The notes: generated by a model from the sequence alone, not told the origin. DNA of 64,000 nucleotides from CAMFLJ01 sp965279255 (GCA_965279255.1 OZ257146.1:2418001-2482000); one strand, 5' to 3'; positions 51,941-60,307 are shown, numbered from the stretch's first letter. Program-made: numbers and translations.

Positions 51941-53116
51941 TCAGCGGGCCGATCGGGGGAACCCGAGGCCGAACATGGCGATGAGGTCACGCTGCAGCTC
52001 GTTCGTGCCGCCACCGAAGGTGAGGATGATCGAGCTGCGGATGCCCATCTCGAGGCGGCTGCGCATGATGGCCTCGGGGGCGTCGGCCTTCAGGTAGGCA
52101 CGCGGCCCGAGGACCTCCATGAGGAGCCGGTAGGCCTCCATGTAGAACTCGGTGCCGAAGACCTTCACGGTGGAGGCGTCGGCCGGGTGCAGGCTGCCCT
52201 GCTCCGCCGACCACGCCACCTTCCAGTTGGCGAGCTTCAGGAACTCGAGGCGGGCATGCACCCGGGCGAGGTTCTGCTGCACCCACTCCTGGTCGATCAC
52301 GCGGCGGCCGTCGGGCAGCAGGGTGTCCTGGGCCCACCTGCGCACGTCGGTGAGGTGGCGCTCGGTCGAGCCGCTGGCGCAGAGGGTGACCCGCTCGTGG
52401 TTGAGCTGGTTGGTGATGAGCCCCCAGCCGCCGTTCTCCTCACCGATCAGGTACTTGGCCGGCACCCGCACGTCGTCGAAGAACGTGGCGTTGATGTCGT
52501 GCTCGCCCATGAGGTGGAGGGGCTGGATGGTGATGCCGGGCGTGTCCATCGGGACGATGATCACCGAGATGCCCTTGTGCTTCTTGGCCTCGGGATCGGT
52601 GCGCACGGCGAGCCAGCAGTAGTCGGCGCCACCGGCGAGGGAGGTCCACATCTTCTGGCCGTTGATGACGTACTCGTCGCCGTCGCGGACCGCACGGCAC
52701 TGCAGGGCGGCGAGGTCGGTGCCGGCCTGCGGCTCCGAGTAGCCGATGCAGAAGTGGATGTCGCCGGCGAGGATCTTCGGGACGAAGAACTCCTTCTGCC
52801 AGTCGGTGCCGTAGTTCATGATCGTCGGGCCCACGGTGTTGAGCGTGAGCATCGGCACCGGCGCACCGGCCCGCATCGACTCGTCGAAGAACACGAACTG
52901 GTCGATGGCCTTGCGGCCCTGGCCACCCCACTCGGCGGGCCAGCCGACGCCGGCCCATCCGTCGGAGCACATCTGCTTCCAGACCCGCTTGGTGGCCTCG
53001 CCGACCCCGTGGGACTGGCCAAGCTCTTCGACGGTCACCTCGTCGAGCAGCTGGTCGTAGTAGGCCCGCAACTCGTCGCGGAAGGCCTCTTGTTCCGTCG
53101 TGTACCCGATCTCCAT
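51941..53116 (-). CDS. Acyl-CoA dehydrogenase, probable catalytic partner subunit (FadE29/ChsE2-like)
   Basis: A 391-residue acyl-CoA dehydrogenase. FAD/substrate motifs include CIGYSEPQAGTDLAALQCRA and YVINGQKMWTS. Helix G reads QLNHERVTL, supplying a Glu at the isovaleryl-type catalytic position, while the late site is GGGTNELQR. It therefore complements the neighbouring subunit, which lacks this Glu. FadE29 of mycobacteria is similar in length and role: it introduces the double bond in the shortened sterol side chain. The ATG at 53116 is used. It is the first gene of a minus-strand operon leading to a P450 and TetR. Confidence 0.84.
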   Translation of the reverse strand: MEIGYTTEQEAFRDELRAYYDQLLDEVTVEELGQSHGVGEATKRVWKQMCSDGWAGVGWPAEWGGQGRKAIDQFVFFDESMRAGAPVPMLTLNTVGPTIMNYGTDWQKEFFVPKILAGDIHFCIGYSEPQAGTDLAALQCRAVRDGDEYVINGQKMWTSLAGGADYCWLAVRTDPEAKKHKGISVIIVPMDTPGITIQPLHLMGEHDINATFFDDVRVPAKYLIGEENGGWGLITNQLNHERVTLCASGSTERHLTDVRRWAQDTLLPDGRRVIDQEWVQQNLARVHARLEFLKLANWKVAWSAEQGSLHPADASTVKVFGTEFYMEAYRLLMEVLGPRAYLKADAPEAIMRSRLEMGIRSSIILTFGGGTNELQRDLIAMFGLGFPRSAR

Positions 53117-53263
53117 GGCGGCGACAGTAGCAACGGGTGATCGGCGTCACACAAGCGGAGGTTCGGGTGGCCTCACGATCGGCCGGTCGGGCGGGCCGGG
53201 GCGACCACCGGCCGGGTGCCGCGAATGGGGTACAACTGCCCCGCACCGACCGAAGGGGAGCAG

Positions 53264-53890
53264 ATGGCAGAGCCGTCGAGCAGTGAGATCGCCACGACCG
53301 CGCCAGGGCGCGTGCGGGTCGTCGGCACCGGACCGTTGGCCGACGAACTGTCCGACGCGCTGCGCCGGCGGGGAGCCGAGGTCGTGGGCGCCGACGACGC
53401 CGTCGACCACCTCGACGCCATGGTGTTCGCACCGTGGGACCCGGCCGTCGTGCGACCGGTGCCGTTCGACGAGCTCAGCGACGCCGACTTCGACCAGGCG
53501 TGGCAGCAGACCATGGACGCAGCCATCGCGGCGTGCGTCACCGCCCGCTCCGACTTCGACGGTCAGGGTGGGCGCATCGTGCTCACCACCCCCACCACGG
53601 CGTTCGCCGGTGGTGCCGAGTACGGACACTGGGCCGCGGCGGCGGAGGGCGTGCACCTGCTCGCCAAGTCCACCGCCCGGCAGTGGGGGCCGGAGGGCAT
53701 CACGGTGAACTCCCTCGCCGTCTCCCCCGACCGGGTGCTCGCCGACGCCGTCGTGGCCGGTCCCGTGTCGATCGCCGCCCCGGCGGTGCCGGGTGCCGAG
53801 CCCGGTGACGTGGTCGCCTTCCTCTGCAGCCCCGCGGCCGCCGGCCTCGCCGGGCAGACCCTGACCGTGGACGGTGGGCTGTGGATGTGA
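53264..53890 (+). CDS. Degenerate short-chain dehydrogenase-like protein
   Basis: A 208-residue protein with an SDR-like body (DQAWQQTMDAAIAACVTARSDF; WGPEGITVNSLAVSPD; GLAGQTLTVDGGLWM). The cofactor loop is replaced by VRVVGTGPLADEL, the NNAG motif is absent, and the YxxxK site reads YGHWA without Lys. It is probably catalytically dead, perhaps a partner of the intact SDR whose start overlaps its stop. Heteromeric SDR pairs with one inactive chain are known. The ATG at 53264 follows AGGGGAGCAG. Confidence 0.72.
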   Translation: MAEPSSSEIATTAPGRVRVVGTGPLADELSDALRRRGAEVVGADDAVDHLDAMVFAPWDPAVVRPVPFDELSDADFDQAWQQTMDAAIAACVTARSDFDGQGGRIVLTTPTTAFAGGAEYGHWAAAAEGVHLLAKSTARQWGPEGITVNSLAVSPDRVLADAVVAGPVSIAAPAVPGAEPGDVVAFLCSPAAAGLAGQTLTVDGGLWM

Positions 53891-54651
53891 GCCGCTCTCT
53901 CGAGGGACGCGTCGCCATCGTCACCGGCGCCGGCCAGGGCGTGGGCGAGGGCATCGCCCGCAAGCTCGCGGCCGAGGGCGCCAGCGTCGTCATCGCCGCC
54001 CGCCGGGCCGCCACCGGTGAGCCCGTGGCCGAGGCGATCCGCGCCGCCGGTGGATCCGCCGAGTGCATCGTCACCGACGTCACCGAACGGGCCCCGATCG
54101 AGGCGTGCGTCGCCGCGACCGTCGAGCGCTTCGGCGGTCTCGACGTCATGGTCCACAACGCCTTCGCCGGCGGCGTGGCCAGCCGACTCGAGGAGACCCC
54201 GCCCGAGGTCTGGTTCCAGATGTCGCGCACCTCGGCCTGGGCCAGCTTCTGGTGCGCGCAGGCGGCTCACCCCCACCTGCGCGCCAGCGACCAGGGCCGC
54301 CTGGTGCTCGTGACGTCGCCTTCGGGCGTGGAGGGCAGCGCCAACATCCCCCTCTACTCCCCCGCCAAGGCCGCCCAGCGGGCGCTGGCCAAGAGCCTCG
54401 CCCGCGAGTGGGGGCCCTCCGGCATCACCGTGAACTGCATCGCGCCGGTGGCCGAGACCCCCGCGCTGGCCGGCGCCTTCGAGCAGGTGCCCACCCTGCG
54501 CGGCGCCATCGAGGCCCGCACCCCGCTCGGCCGCATCGGCGATCCCGTGACCGACATCGGTGGTGTGGTGGCGTTCCTCGCCGGGCCCGACGCCGGCTAC
54601 GTCAGCGGCCAGACCATCGTCTGCGACGGCGGCTCCTTCCTCGGCCTCTGA
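53887..54651 (+). CDS. Short-chain dehydrogenase/reductase
   Basis: A 254-residue classical SDR. TGAGQGVG (about 13-20) binds cofactor, and the catalytic Ser, Tyr and Lys are in VTSPSGVEGSANIPLYSPAKAA. HNAF replaces NNAG. The GTG at 53887 overlaps the previous stop (GTGA); a GTG two codons earlier is possible but badly spaced for its ribosome site. Coupling to a degenerate SDR hints at a two-chain enzyme. It ends just before hairpin repeat copy B. Substrate unknown. Confidence 0.85.
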   Translation: MSRSLEGRVAIVTGAGQGVGEGIARKLAAEGASVVIAARRAATGEPVAEAIRAAGGSAECIVTDVTERAPIEACVAATVERFGGLDVMVHNAFAGGVASRLEETPPEVWFQMSRTSAWASFWCAQAAHPHLRASDQGRLVLVTSPSGVEGSANIPLYSPAKAAQRALAKSLAREWGPSGITVNCIAPVAETPALAGAFEQVPTLRGAIEARTPLGRIGDPVTDIGGVVAFLAGPDAGYVSGQTIVCDGGSFLGL

Positions 54652-54652
54652 C

Positions 54653-54700
54653 CCCTCTGGCTCACCTGGTCGCAGGAATGCCGACCAGATGAGCCAAGGG
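54653..54700. repeat. REPIN-like hairpin repeat, copy B
   Basis: The outer arm CCCTCTGGCTCA pairs with TGAGCCAAGGG. The core GGTCGCAGGAATGCCGACC folds through GGTCG/CGACC. It starts 2 bases after the SDR stop and could also act as that operon's terminator. Confidence 0.75.
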
Positions 54701-54712
54701 TGCGGGAGCTCC

Positions 54713-54765
54713 GACCCTCTGGCTCACCCGGTTGCAGGAAAGGCGACCAAGTGAGCCAAGGGGTC
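54713..54765. repeat. REPIN-like hairpin repeat, copy C
   Basis: The outer arm ACCCTCTGGCTCAC pairs with GTGAGCCAAGGGGT. The core GGTTGCAGGAAAGGCGACC matches copy B at most positions. It ends 35 bases before the AbiEi/DUF559-like gene. Confidence 0.75.
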
Positions 54766-54799
54766 GCGGTGTCACACCCCCTGAGTTGCATGGTCCACC

Positions 54800-55717
54800 A
54801 TGCGCGATCACGAGAGACTCAGGATCCTCACGGCCAGCCAGTACGGGCTCGTGAGTCGCCGGCAACTCGCCGACCTCGGGTTCACCAAACACAACGTCGC
54901 CAGCCTCGTCGCGGGTGGCAGATTTCATCGGTTGAACGATCGAGTGCTCGCCGCCAGCGGCTCCCCCGACACTCTCGAGCGGCGGATGATGGCTGCCGCT
55001 CTCGACGTGCCCGGGAGCGGTGTGGCCCTCTGGTCAGCTGCCGCCCGATGGCGAGTCCCAGGGTTCGCAGTGCTGCCGGTCCATGTGCTCAGCGACCGTC
55101 GACCGCACCGGGGCGGCAGCCATCTCGGCATCCCACACAGCACGGTCCGCTGGGGAGAGAACGACCTCATCCAGATCGACGGCATCCCCTTCACGACCCC
55201 GTCGCGAACGCTCCGCGACCTGGCGAGCCGGATCCGTCCGGAGCGTCTCTCGTTCGTGTGCGATCGGATGCTGGCCAACCGCTCGCTCCGTCTGGAGCAA
55301 CTGCATGCCCTCCGGGACGACCTGCCCGATCGAGGAGGGGCCCCAGGCGTCGCCGAGCTCCGCCGACTCATCAAACGACGGCCCCCCGGATATCGGCCGG
55401 CCGAGAGCAACCTCGAGCGTCGGTTCGAGACCATCCTGGCCGAGGCCGGCGAGGCCCCCTTCGAGCGACAGGTGGAGGTCGGCGACGACGAGGGCTGGAT
55501 CGGTCGGGTGGACTTCGTGGACCGGATCAACCGGATCGTCGTCGAGATCCAGAGCGACCTCTTCCATGCCGGGGATGTCGATCGGGCCCGGGACCGGGAG
55601 CGGATCGCCAGACTGCGCCGTGCGGGCTGGATCGTTCTGGAGGTGACGGAGTTCGAGCTCTGGCACCGCAAGGCGCGCGTCCTGGCGCGGGTCCGCACGG
55701 CGCGGGCCGCCCGATGA
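54800..55717 (+). CDS. AbiEi-type winged-helix and DUF559/Vsr-like endonuclease fusion
   Basis: A 305-residue protein. The N-terminal about 70 residues form an AbiEi-antitoxin-like winged helix (GLVSRRQLADLGFTKHNVASLV; FHRLNDRVLAASG). The C-terminal about 110 residues match the DUF559/very-short-patch-repair nuclease fold: a Glu-containing strand FERQVEV, GRVDFVDRINRIVVEIQSD (with Asp, Glu and Gln of the active site) and RAGWIVLEVTEFELWHR. Orphan genes of this type are common in actinobacteria and usually lack the AbiEii toxin, as here. The ATG at 54800 has no clear ribosome site. Hairpin repeats B and C precede it and copy D begins 2 bases after its stop, suggesting a repeat-bounded cassette. 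Confidence 0.82.
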   Translation: MRDHERLRILTASQYGLVSRRQLADLGFTKHNVASLVAGGRFHRLNDRVLAASGSPDTLERRMMAAALDVPGSGVALWSAAARWRVPGFAVLPVHVLSDRRPHRGGSHLGIPHSTVRWGENDLIQIDGIPFTTPSRTLRDLASRIRPERLSFVCDRMLANRSLRLEQLHALRDDLPDRGGAPGVAELRRLIKRRPPGYRPAESNLERRFETILAEAGEAPFERQVEVGDDEGWIGRVDFVDRINRIVVEIQSDLFHAGDVDRARDRERIARLRRAGWIVLEVTEFELWHRKARVLARVRTARAAR

Positions 55718-55718
55718 G

Positions 55719-55772
55719 CACCCTTCTGGCTCATGTGGTCGCAGAATTGCCGACCAGGCGAGCCAGAGGGTG
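55719..55772. repeat. REPIN-like hairpin repeat, copy D
   Basis: The outer arm CACCCTTCTGGCTCA pairs with CGAGCCAGAGGGTG. The core GGTCGCAGAATTGCCGACC differs from copy B at few positions. It directly abuts the end of the nuclease-like gene. Confidence 0.75.
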
Positions 55773-55829
55773 GGGTTCGGGGGCCGGTGGAACAGGGGTG
55801 GCGGGGGACGATCGGCCCTACAGGGCGGA

Positions 55830-55846
55830 TCTGACGGTTCGTTAGA
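55830..55846. promoter_or_regulatory. Palindromic operator, site 6 of 7
   Basis: TCTGACG-GTT-CGTTAGA, one mismatch, 10 bases before the luciferase-like oxidoreductase ATG, so a bound dimer would block the promoter. Confidence 0.75.
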
Positions 55847-55856
55847 TTCCAGGATC

Positions 55857-56768
55857 ATGTTGGAAATCCCCCCGGGCACGCTCGCCTTCGGCACGCAGCT
55901 CCCGATCCAGACCCAGACCACCCTGCTCGCCGGGCCGTGGGAGGCCGACTCGACACCGGCCGACCTGATGGCCATCGCCCGGGCGGCCGACCGCAGCGGC
56001 TTCCACAACATCGCCGTGTGCGACCACGTCGCCATCCCCCGCGACAAGGCCGACGCCATGAGCCTGTGGTGGCAGGACACCTTCACCACGCTCGGGTGGC
56101 TGGCGGCCGGCACCGAGCGGGTCGCGCTGATGACCCACGTCTACGTGCTCGCCTACCGCCACCCCCTCGTGGCCGCCAAGGCGTTCGCCACCCTCGACCA
56201 CCTCTCGGGCGGTCGGGCCATCGTCGGCATCGGGGTCGGCCACGTCGAGGCCGAGTTCGACGCGCTCGGCGTGTCGTTCGCCGACCGGGGCCGCATCACC
56301 GACGAGAAGCTCCCCGAGCTGGCCGACGCCCTCGAGCACACCTACGTCGGCGAGATGGGCGCGCTCCCCCGCCCCGCGCAGTCGCCCCGCCCGCCCATCT
56401 GGATCGGCGGCTCGGGCGCCCCGGCCGTGCGCCGGGCGGCCCGGTGGGACGGCTGGCTCCCCCAGGGCCCGGCCACGCCCGAGGCCATCGACACCATCCG
56501 CCGCCTCCGCGACGAGGCCGGCACGGCCGACCGGCCCTTCGCCGTCGGCCACGTGGTCGGCTCCTGGCTGCACATCGGCGCACCGACCCACGAGGTGCGA
56601 CCGACCTCGTGCGTCGGCTCCCCCGAGCAGATCGCCGAGTCGATCCGGGCCCAGCTCCCCACCGCCGTCAACCAGGTCCAGGTCCGCTTCGACGCACCCT
56701 CCGCCGCCGCCTACGCCGAACAGGTGGAGGCCTTCGGCACGCTGGTGGGCCCGCTCCTCCAGCCCTGA
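55857..56768 (+). CDS. Luciferase-like F420-dependent oxidoreductase
   Basis: A 303-residue luciferase-like TIM barrel. Family segments are AADRSGFHNIAVCDHVAIP (about 42-60), LSGGRAIVGIGVGHVEAEFDALG (about 121-143) and PIWIGGSGAPAVRRAARWDGWL. The ATG at 55857 lies 10 bases after an operator copy, with AGGATC as a weak ribosome site. The next gene has its own operator, so the two are probably co-regulated rather than strictly co-transcribed. It resembles the enzyme at 41105-41995. Substrate unknown. Confidence 0.88.
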   Translation: MLEIPPGTLAFGTQLPIQTQTTLLAGPWEADSTPADLMAIARAADRSGFHNIAVCDHVAIPRDKADAMSLWWQDTFTTLGWLAAGTERVALMTHVYVLAYRHPLVAAKAFATLDHLSGGRAIVGIGVGHVEAEFDALGVSFADRGRITDEKLPELADALEHTYVGEMGALPRPAQSPRPPIWIGGSGAPAVRRAARWDGWLPQGPATPEAIDTIRRLRDEAGTADRPFAVGHVVGSWLHIGAPTHEVRPTSCVGSPEQIAESIRAQLPTAVNQVQVRFDAPSAAAYAEQVEAFGTLVGPLLQP

Positions 56769-56786
56769 CCTGCCCGCGGCGGCGCG

Positions 56787-56803
56787 TCTGACGGACCGTC
56801 AGA
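56787..56803. promoter_or_regulatory. Palindromic operator, site 7 of 7
   Basis: Perfect TCTGACG-GAC-CGTCAGA between the luciferase-like gene and the four-gene operon that starts at 56846. Confidence 0.8.
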
Positions 56804-56845
56804 CGGGCGGTAACGTGACCACCCTCACTGCACGAGGGGGATCTT

Positions 56846-57652
56846 GTGACGACGCAGGCGAAGGACTACCCGGTCAAGGTCGGTACGTTCCTGTTCACCA
56901 TGGTGGAGCCCCATCCGGGGCACGAGGTGCCGTACAACCGCTGGTACGAGCACGACCACTTCTACTCGGGCTGCCTGGTCGGCCCGAACGTGTTCGCGGG
57001 CGACCGCTTCGTCGCCACCCGGCGGCTGAAGGACCTGCGCTCCACCGCCGACAACGACATGACCCCCGACCCCCTCACCGGGTCGTACCTGGCCGTCTAC
57101 TGGTGGCTCAAGGACACCGACGACGAGACCAACCGCTGGAACGTCGACAACGTCAAGGAGCTCCATCAGCAGGGCCGGATGTACGCCGAGCGCGACCACA
57201 TCCACACGCTGCTCTACTCGATGCGCTGGAACGTCCAGTCCGACCCGGCGGGATGCACCATCGACCTCGCCCTCGACCACGGCTACCCGGGCCTGGTCGT
57301 GGTGGCCGGCGACGTCGCCGAGGGCCACACCCACGACGAGGTCGACGCCTGGTTCCAGAACACCTGGATCCCCGAGGCGATGGCTCAGCCGTGGGGCCCC
57401 GAGCTCGTGGCGAGCGGCACGGTGATCCCGCTGGCCGACGACGCCCCCGCCGACGTCGTGCGCGCCGCGGCCGGCCCCAACCGCTTCCTGCAGCTCCACT
57501 TCCTCGACCACGACTCGGCCGAGGGCTGGGAGGAGGGCTACGCCCGCATCGGCGAGCAGATCGAGGCGAGCGGCCTGGCCCACCACGTCTGGACCGGCCC
57601 GTGGCAGCAGACCAACTTCGGCACCGACGACTTCACGGGAGACCTTCGATGA
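56846..57652 (+). CDS. EthD-like/dimeric alpha-beta-barrel protein, double length
   Basis: A 268-residue protein I cannot name firmly. YNRWYEHDHFYSGCLVGPNVFAGDRFVATRRL near residues 31-62 looks like one EthD-type ferredoxin-like unit, and GPNRFLQLHFLDHDSAEGWEEGYARIGEQ near 210-238 like a second, suggesting two fused barrels. There is no signal peptide. The GTG at 56846 follows GAGGGGGATCTT. Its stop overlaps the next ATG (ATGA), making it the first gene of a four-gene operon under operator 7. It could bind or isomerise a hydrophobic intermediate. Confidence 0.65.
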   Translation: MTTQAKDYPVKVGTFLFTMVEPHPGHEVPYNRWYEHDHFYSGCLVGPNVFAGDRFVATRRLKDLRSTADNDMTPDPLTGSYLAVYWWLKDTDDETNRWNVDNVKELHQQGRMYAERDHIHTLLYSMRWNVQSDPAGCTIDLALDHGYPGLVVVAGDVAEGHTHDEVDAWFQNTWIPEAMAQPWGPELVASGTVIPLADDAPADVVRAAAGPNRFLQLHFLDHDSAEGWEEGYARIGEQIEASGLAHHVWTGPWQQTNFGTDDFTGDLR

Positions 57653-58581
57653 GCCCCGCCCCCCTCACCGGCCAGCGCATCCTGATCACCGGTGTCACCG
57701 GCCAGGTCGCCGGGCCCCTCGCCCGCAACCTGGTGGCCGCCGGAAACACCGTCTACGGCACGTCGCGCTTCGCCACCGCCGAGGCCCGCGCCAAGGTCGA
57801 GGCCGACGGTGTCATCCCCGTCGCCATCGACCTCGAGCACGCCGACCTCGACGAGATCCCCGCGGACCTCGACTACGTCATCCACATGGCCGTGTCGAAG
57901 GAGACCGACTTCGAGCGGGCGCTGGCCGCCAACGCCGAGGGCGTCGCCTTCCTCATGGAGAAGGTGGCCGGCCCGAGCCTCAAGGCCTTCTTCCACTGCT
58001 CGTCGTGCGCCGTGTACGAGCCCAACGGCCTCCAGGCCCACGTCGAGACCGACCCGCTGGGCGACAACCACCGCCCCATGGGCTTCATGCCCACCTACTC
58101 GATCTCCAAGATCGCCGGCGAGGCCGCCGCCCGCTACGCGTCACGTCGATTCGGCGTGCCCACCGTGATCGCTCGCCTCGACGTGCCCTACGGCCCGACC
58201 CACGGCTGGCCGCAGATCATGCTGATGATGGCCCAGCACGGCATGGCCACCCCGGTGCACCCCGACGGGCCGAACCTGCACAACTTCCTGCACGACGACG
58301 ACATCGTGGCGAGCCTGCCGTACCTGCTCGAGCAGGCCGCGGTGCCGCCCACCGTCTTCAACTGGTGCAGCCCCGAGCAGGTCAGCATCGAGGAGTGGAC
58401 CGCGGAGCTCACCCGCCTCACCGGCGTCGAGATCCCCCTCGAGACCACCACCGCCTGCGTGCCGCCGAACCCGATCGACCCGTCGAAGCTCCTGGCCCTC
58501 GGCTGGGAGCCCTCCGTCACCTGGCAGGAAGGCTTCCGCCGACTGGCCGAGACCTCCTACCCCGATCTCTACAAGGGCTGA
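57649..58581 (+). CDS. NAD-dependent epimerase/dehydratase-family (extended SDR) protein, copy 1
   Basis: A 310-residue extended SDR. TGVTGQVAGPLARNL (about 14-28) is the NAD loop; the catalytic site is CSSCAVYEP (about 121-129) with YSISKIAGE (about 148-156) providing Tyr and Lys. FLHDDDIVASLPYLL is the C-terminal substrate region. Relatives include 3-beta-hydroxysteroid dehydrogenases and sugar epimerases; in this context a hydroxysteroid or lipid alcohol is more likely. It is paralogous to the next gene (same order of motifs) and coupled to the gene before it. Confidence 0.85.
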   Translation: MSPAPLTGQRILITGVTGQVAGPLARNLVAAGNTVYGTSRFATAEARAKVEADGVIPVAIDLEHADLDEIPADLDYVIHMAVSKETDFERALAANAEGVAFLMEKVAGPSLKAFFHCSSCAVYEPNGLQAHVETDPLGDNHRPMGFMPTYSISKIAGEAAARYASRRFGVPTVIARLDVPYGPTHGWPQIMLMMAQHGMATPVHPDGPNLHNFLHDDDIVASLPYLLEQAAVPPTVFNWCSPEQVSIEEWTAELTRLTGVEIPLETTTACVPPNPIDPSKLLALGWEPSVTWQEGFRRLAETSYPDLYKG

Positions 58582-58586
58582 TCGAG

Positions 58587-59498
58587 ATGGCGCTGAGCGA
58601 CGAGAAGATCCTGCTGACCGGCCCCGCCGGCCAGATCGCCTTCCCCCTCGCCGAGTACCTGGCGAAGGACAACGAGGTCTGGGGCATGGCCCGCTTCGGT
58701 GACCCCGAGACCAAGGCCAAGGTCGAGGCCATCGGCGTGAAGGCGGTGAAGGGCGACCTGGGCGACGGCGACTTCAGCGAGCTGCCCGACGACTTCACCT
58801 ACGTCATCCACTTCGCCGCGCTGATGGCGCCGGGCTGGGACTTCGACGCCGCCATCCGGGCCAACGCCGAGGGCACGGGCCTGCTGCTGGCCCACACCCG
58901 CAAGGCCAAGGCCGCGCTGGTCATGTCGACGCACTCGACCTACCGCCCCCACGACGACCCGATGCACGTCTACCTAGAGACCGATCCGCTCGGCGAGGTC
59001 AACGCCGCCCACGCACCGCCGTACTCCATCTCCAAGATCTCCCAGGAGGCGGTGGCCCGCACCTGTGCCCGGCTCTTCGACCTGCCGGTCACGATCGCCC
59101 GCATGAACGCCAGCTACGGCCGCAACGGTGGCCTGCCCACCCAGCACGTCGACACGTTGCTCGGCGGCGGCGAGGTCACGACCCGCTGGGACCCGTGCAT
59201 GTACTCCCCGATCCACCAGGACGACATCAACGCCCAGACCGAGGCCCTGCTCGACGCCGCGTCGGTGCCCGCCACCATCGTGAACTGGGCCGGCGACGAG
59301 CCGGTCAGCGTGCAGGAGTGGTGCGCCTATGTCGGCGAGGTCGCCGGCATCGACCCCGTGGTCAACGTCGTGCACCCCCCGGGCACCCTCAAGGGCTCGG
59401 TCGCCTCCAACGCCGCCCGGGCCTCGTTCACCGGCCCCTGCACGGTCTCGTGGCGCGACGGCATCCGCGACGTCATCGAGTCGCGACAGGCCGGCTGA
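58587..59498 (+). CDS. NAD-dependent epimerase/dehydratase-family (extended SDR) protein, copy 2
   Basis: A 303-residue extended SDR related to the previous gene. TGPAGQIAFPLAEYL (about 11-25) is the NAD loop; STHSTYRPH (about 112-120) and YSISKISQEA (about 142-151) form the active site. It starts 5 bases after the previous stop. Two such enzymes in one operon could act on successive hydroxyls or as a heterodimer. Substrate unknown. Confidence 0.85.
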   Translation: MALSDEKILLTGPAGQIAFPLAEYLAKDNEVWGMARFGDPETKAKVEAIGVKAVKGDLGDGDFSELPDDFTYVIHFAALMAPGWDFDAAIRANAEGTGLLLAHTRKAKAALVMSTHSTYRPHDDPMHVYLETDPLGEVNAAHAPPYSISKISQEAVARTCARLFDLPVTIARMNASYGRNGGLPTQHVDTLLGGGEVTTRWDPCMYSPIHQDDINAQTEALLDAASVPATIVNWAGDEPVSVQEWCAYVGEVAGIDPVVNVVHPPGTLKGSVASNAARASFTGPCTVSWRDGIRDVIESRQAG

Positions 59499-59499
59499 C

Positions 59500-60300
59500 G
59501 TGGCCACCGGCTGGAACGGCACCGGTCAGCGGGTCGTCGTCACCGGCGCCTCATCGGGCATCGGTGCCGTCGCAGCGGTCGAGGCGGCGAAGGCCGGAGC
59601 CACCGTGTGCCTAGTGGCCCGCCGGGCCGACCGCCTCGACGAGGTGCTGGCCGAATGTCGTGAGCACGTGCCGTGGTGCCAGAAGGTCGTGGCCGACCTG
59701 TCGCAGCTCGCCCTGATCGACGACGTCGCCGCCGAGGTCACCGAGGCCCTGGGCGGCGGGGTCGACGTGCTGGTCAACAACGCCGGCGTGCCCAAGCGCC
59801 GCAGCGTCCGCGACATGACCGCCGCCGACGTCGAGGGCGTCATGGCGATGAACTACTTCTCGCCGGTGCGCCTCACCCTCGCCCTGCTGCCCGGGATGCT
59901 CGAGCGCGACCACGGCGACATCGTGAACGTGTCGTCGATGGGCGTGCACATGGTGGCCTACAAGGTCGGCGCCTACTCGGCCTCGAAGGCGGCCCTCGAG
60001 ATGTTCACCGAGTCGCTCCACGTCGAGCTGGCCGGCACCGGGGTGCGGGCCCACCTGTTCGTACCGGGCACCACCCTCACCGAGTTCTCCACCCCGAAGG
60101 ACGGCAACGACCCGCCGTTCCCGACCGACCCGAAGACCGCGGCGACGGCCGAGGAGGTCGGCGCCGCGCTGATCGAGGCCCTCGGCGAGGAGCGGCTGAT
60201 CACCTACGCGACCGCCCGCGACGAGGCGACGTCGGAGAAGAAGGCGTCCGATCCGAACGCCTTCCTCGCCGACATGCGCAAGATCTTCGGCAGCTCCTGA
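59500..60300 (+). CDS. Short-chain dehydrogenase/reductase
   Basis: A 266-residue classical SDR. TGASSGIG (about 16-23), NNAGVPKRR (about 92-100) and the active site VSSMGVHMVAYKVGAYSASKAA. The C-terminal part (EFSTPKDGNDPPFPTDP) is longer and more variable than usual. The GTG at 59500 lies one base after the previous stop, so it is the last gene of the operon that begins at 56846. It may reduce or oxidise the product of the two extended SDRs. Confidence 0.85.
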   Translation: MATGWNGTGQRVVVTGASSGIGAVAAVEAAKAGATVCLVARRADRLDEVLAECREHVPWCQKVVADLSQLALIDDVAAEVTEALGGGVDVLVNNAGVPKRRSVRDMTAADVEGVMAMNYFSPVRLTLALLPGMLERDHGDIVNVSSMGVHMVAYKVGAYSASKAALEMFTESLHVELAGTGVRAHLFVPGTTLTEFSTPKDGNDPPFPTDPKTAATAEEVGAALIEALGEERLITYATARDEATSEKKASDPNAFLADMRKIFGSS

Positions 60301-60307
60301 CCCGCGG

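Noticed and set aside
54800..55717. A complete AbiE toxin-antitoxin system
   Set aside because: Only the AbiEi-like winged helix is present, fused to a DUF559 nuclease-like domain; there is no AbiEii nucleotidyltransferase gene beside it.
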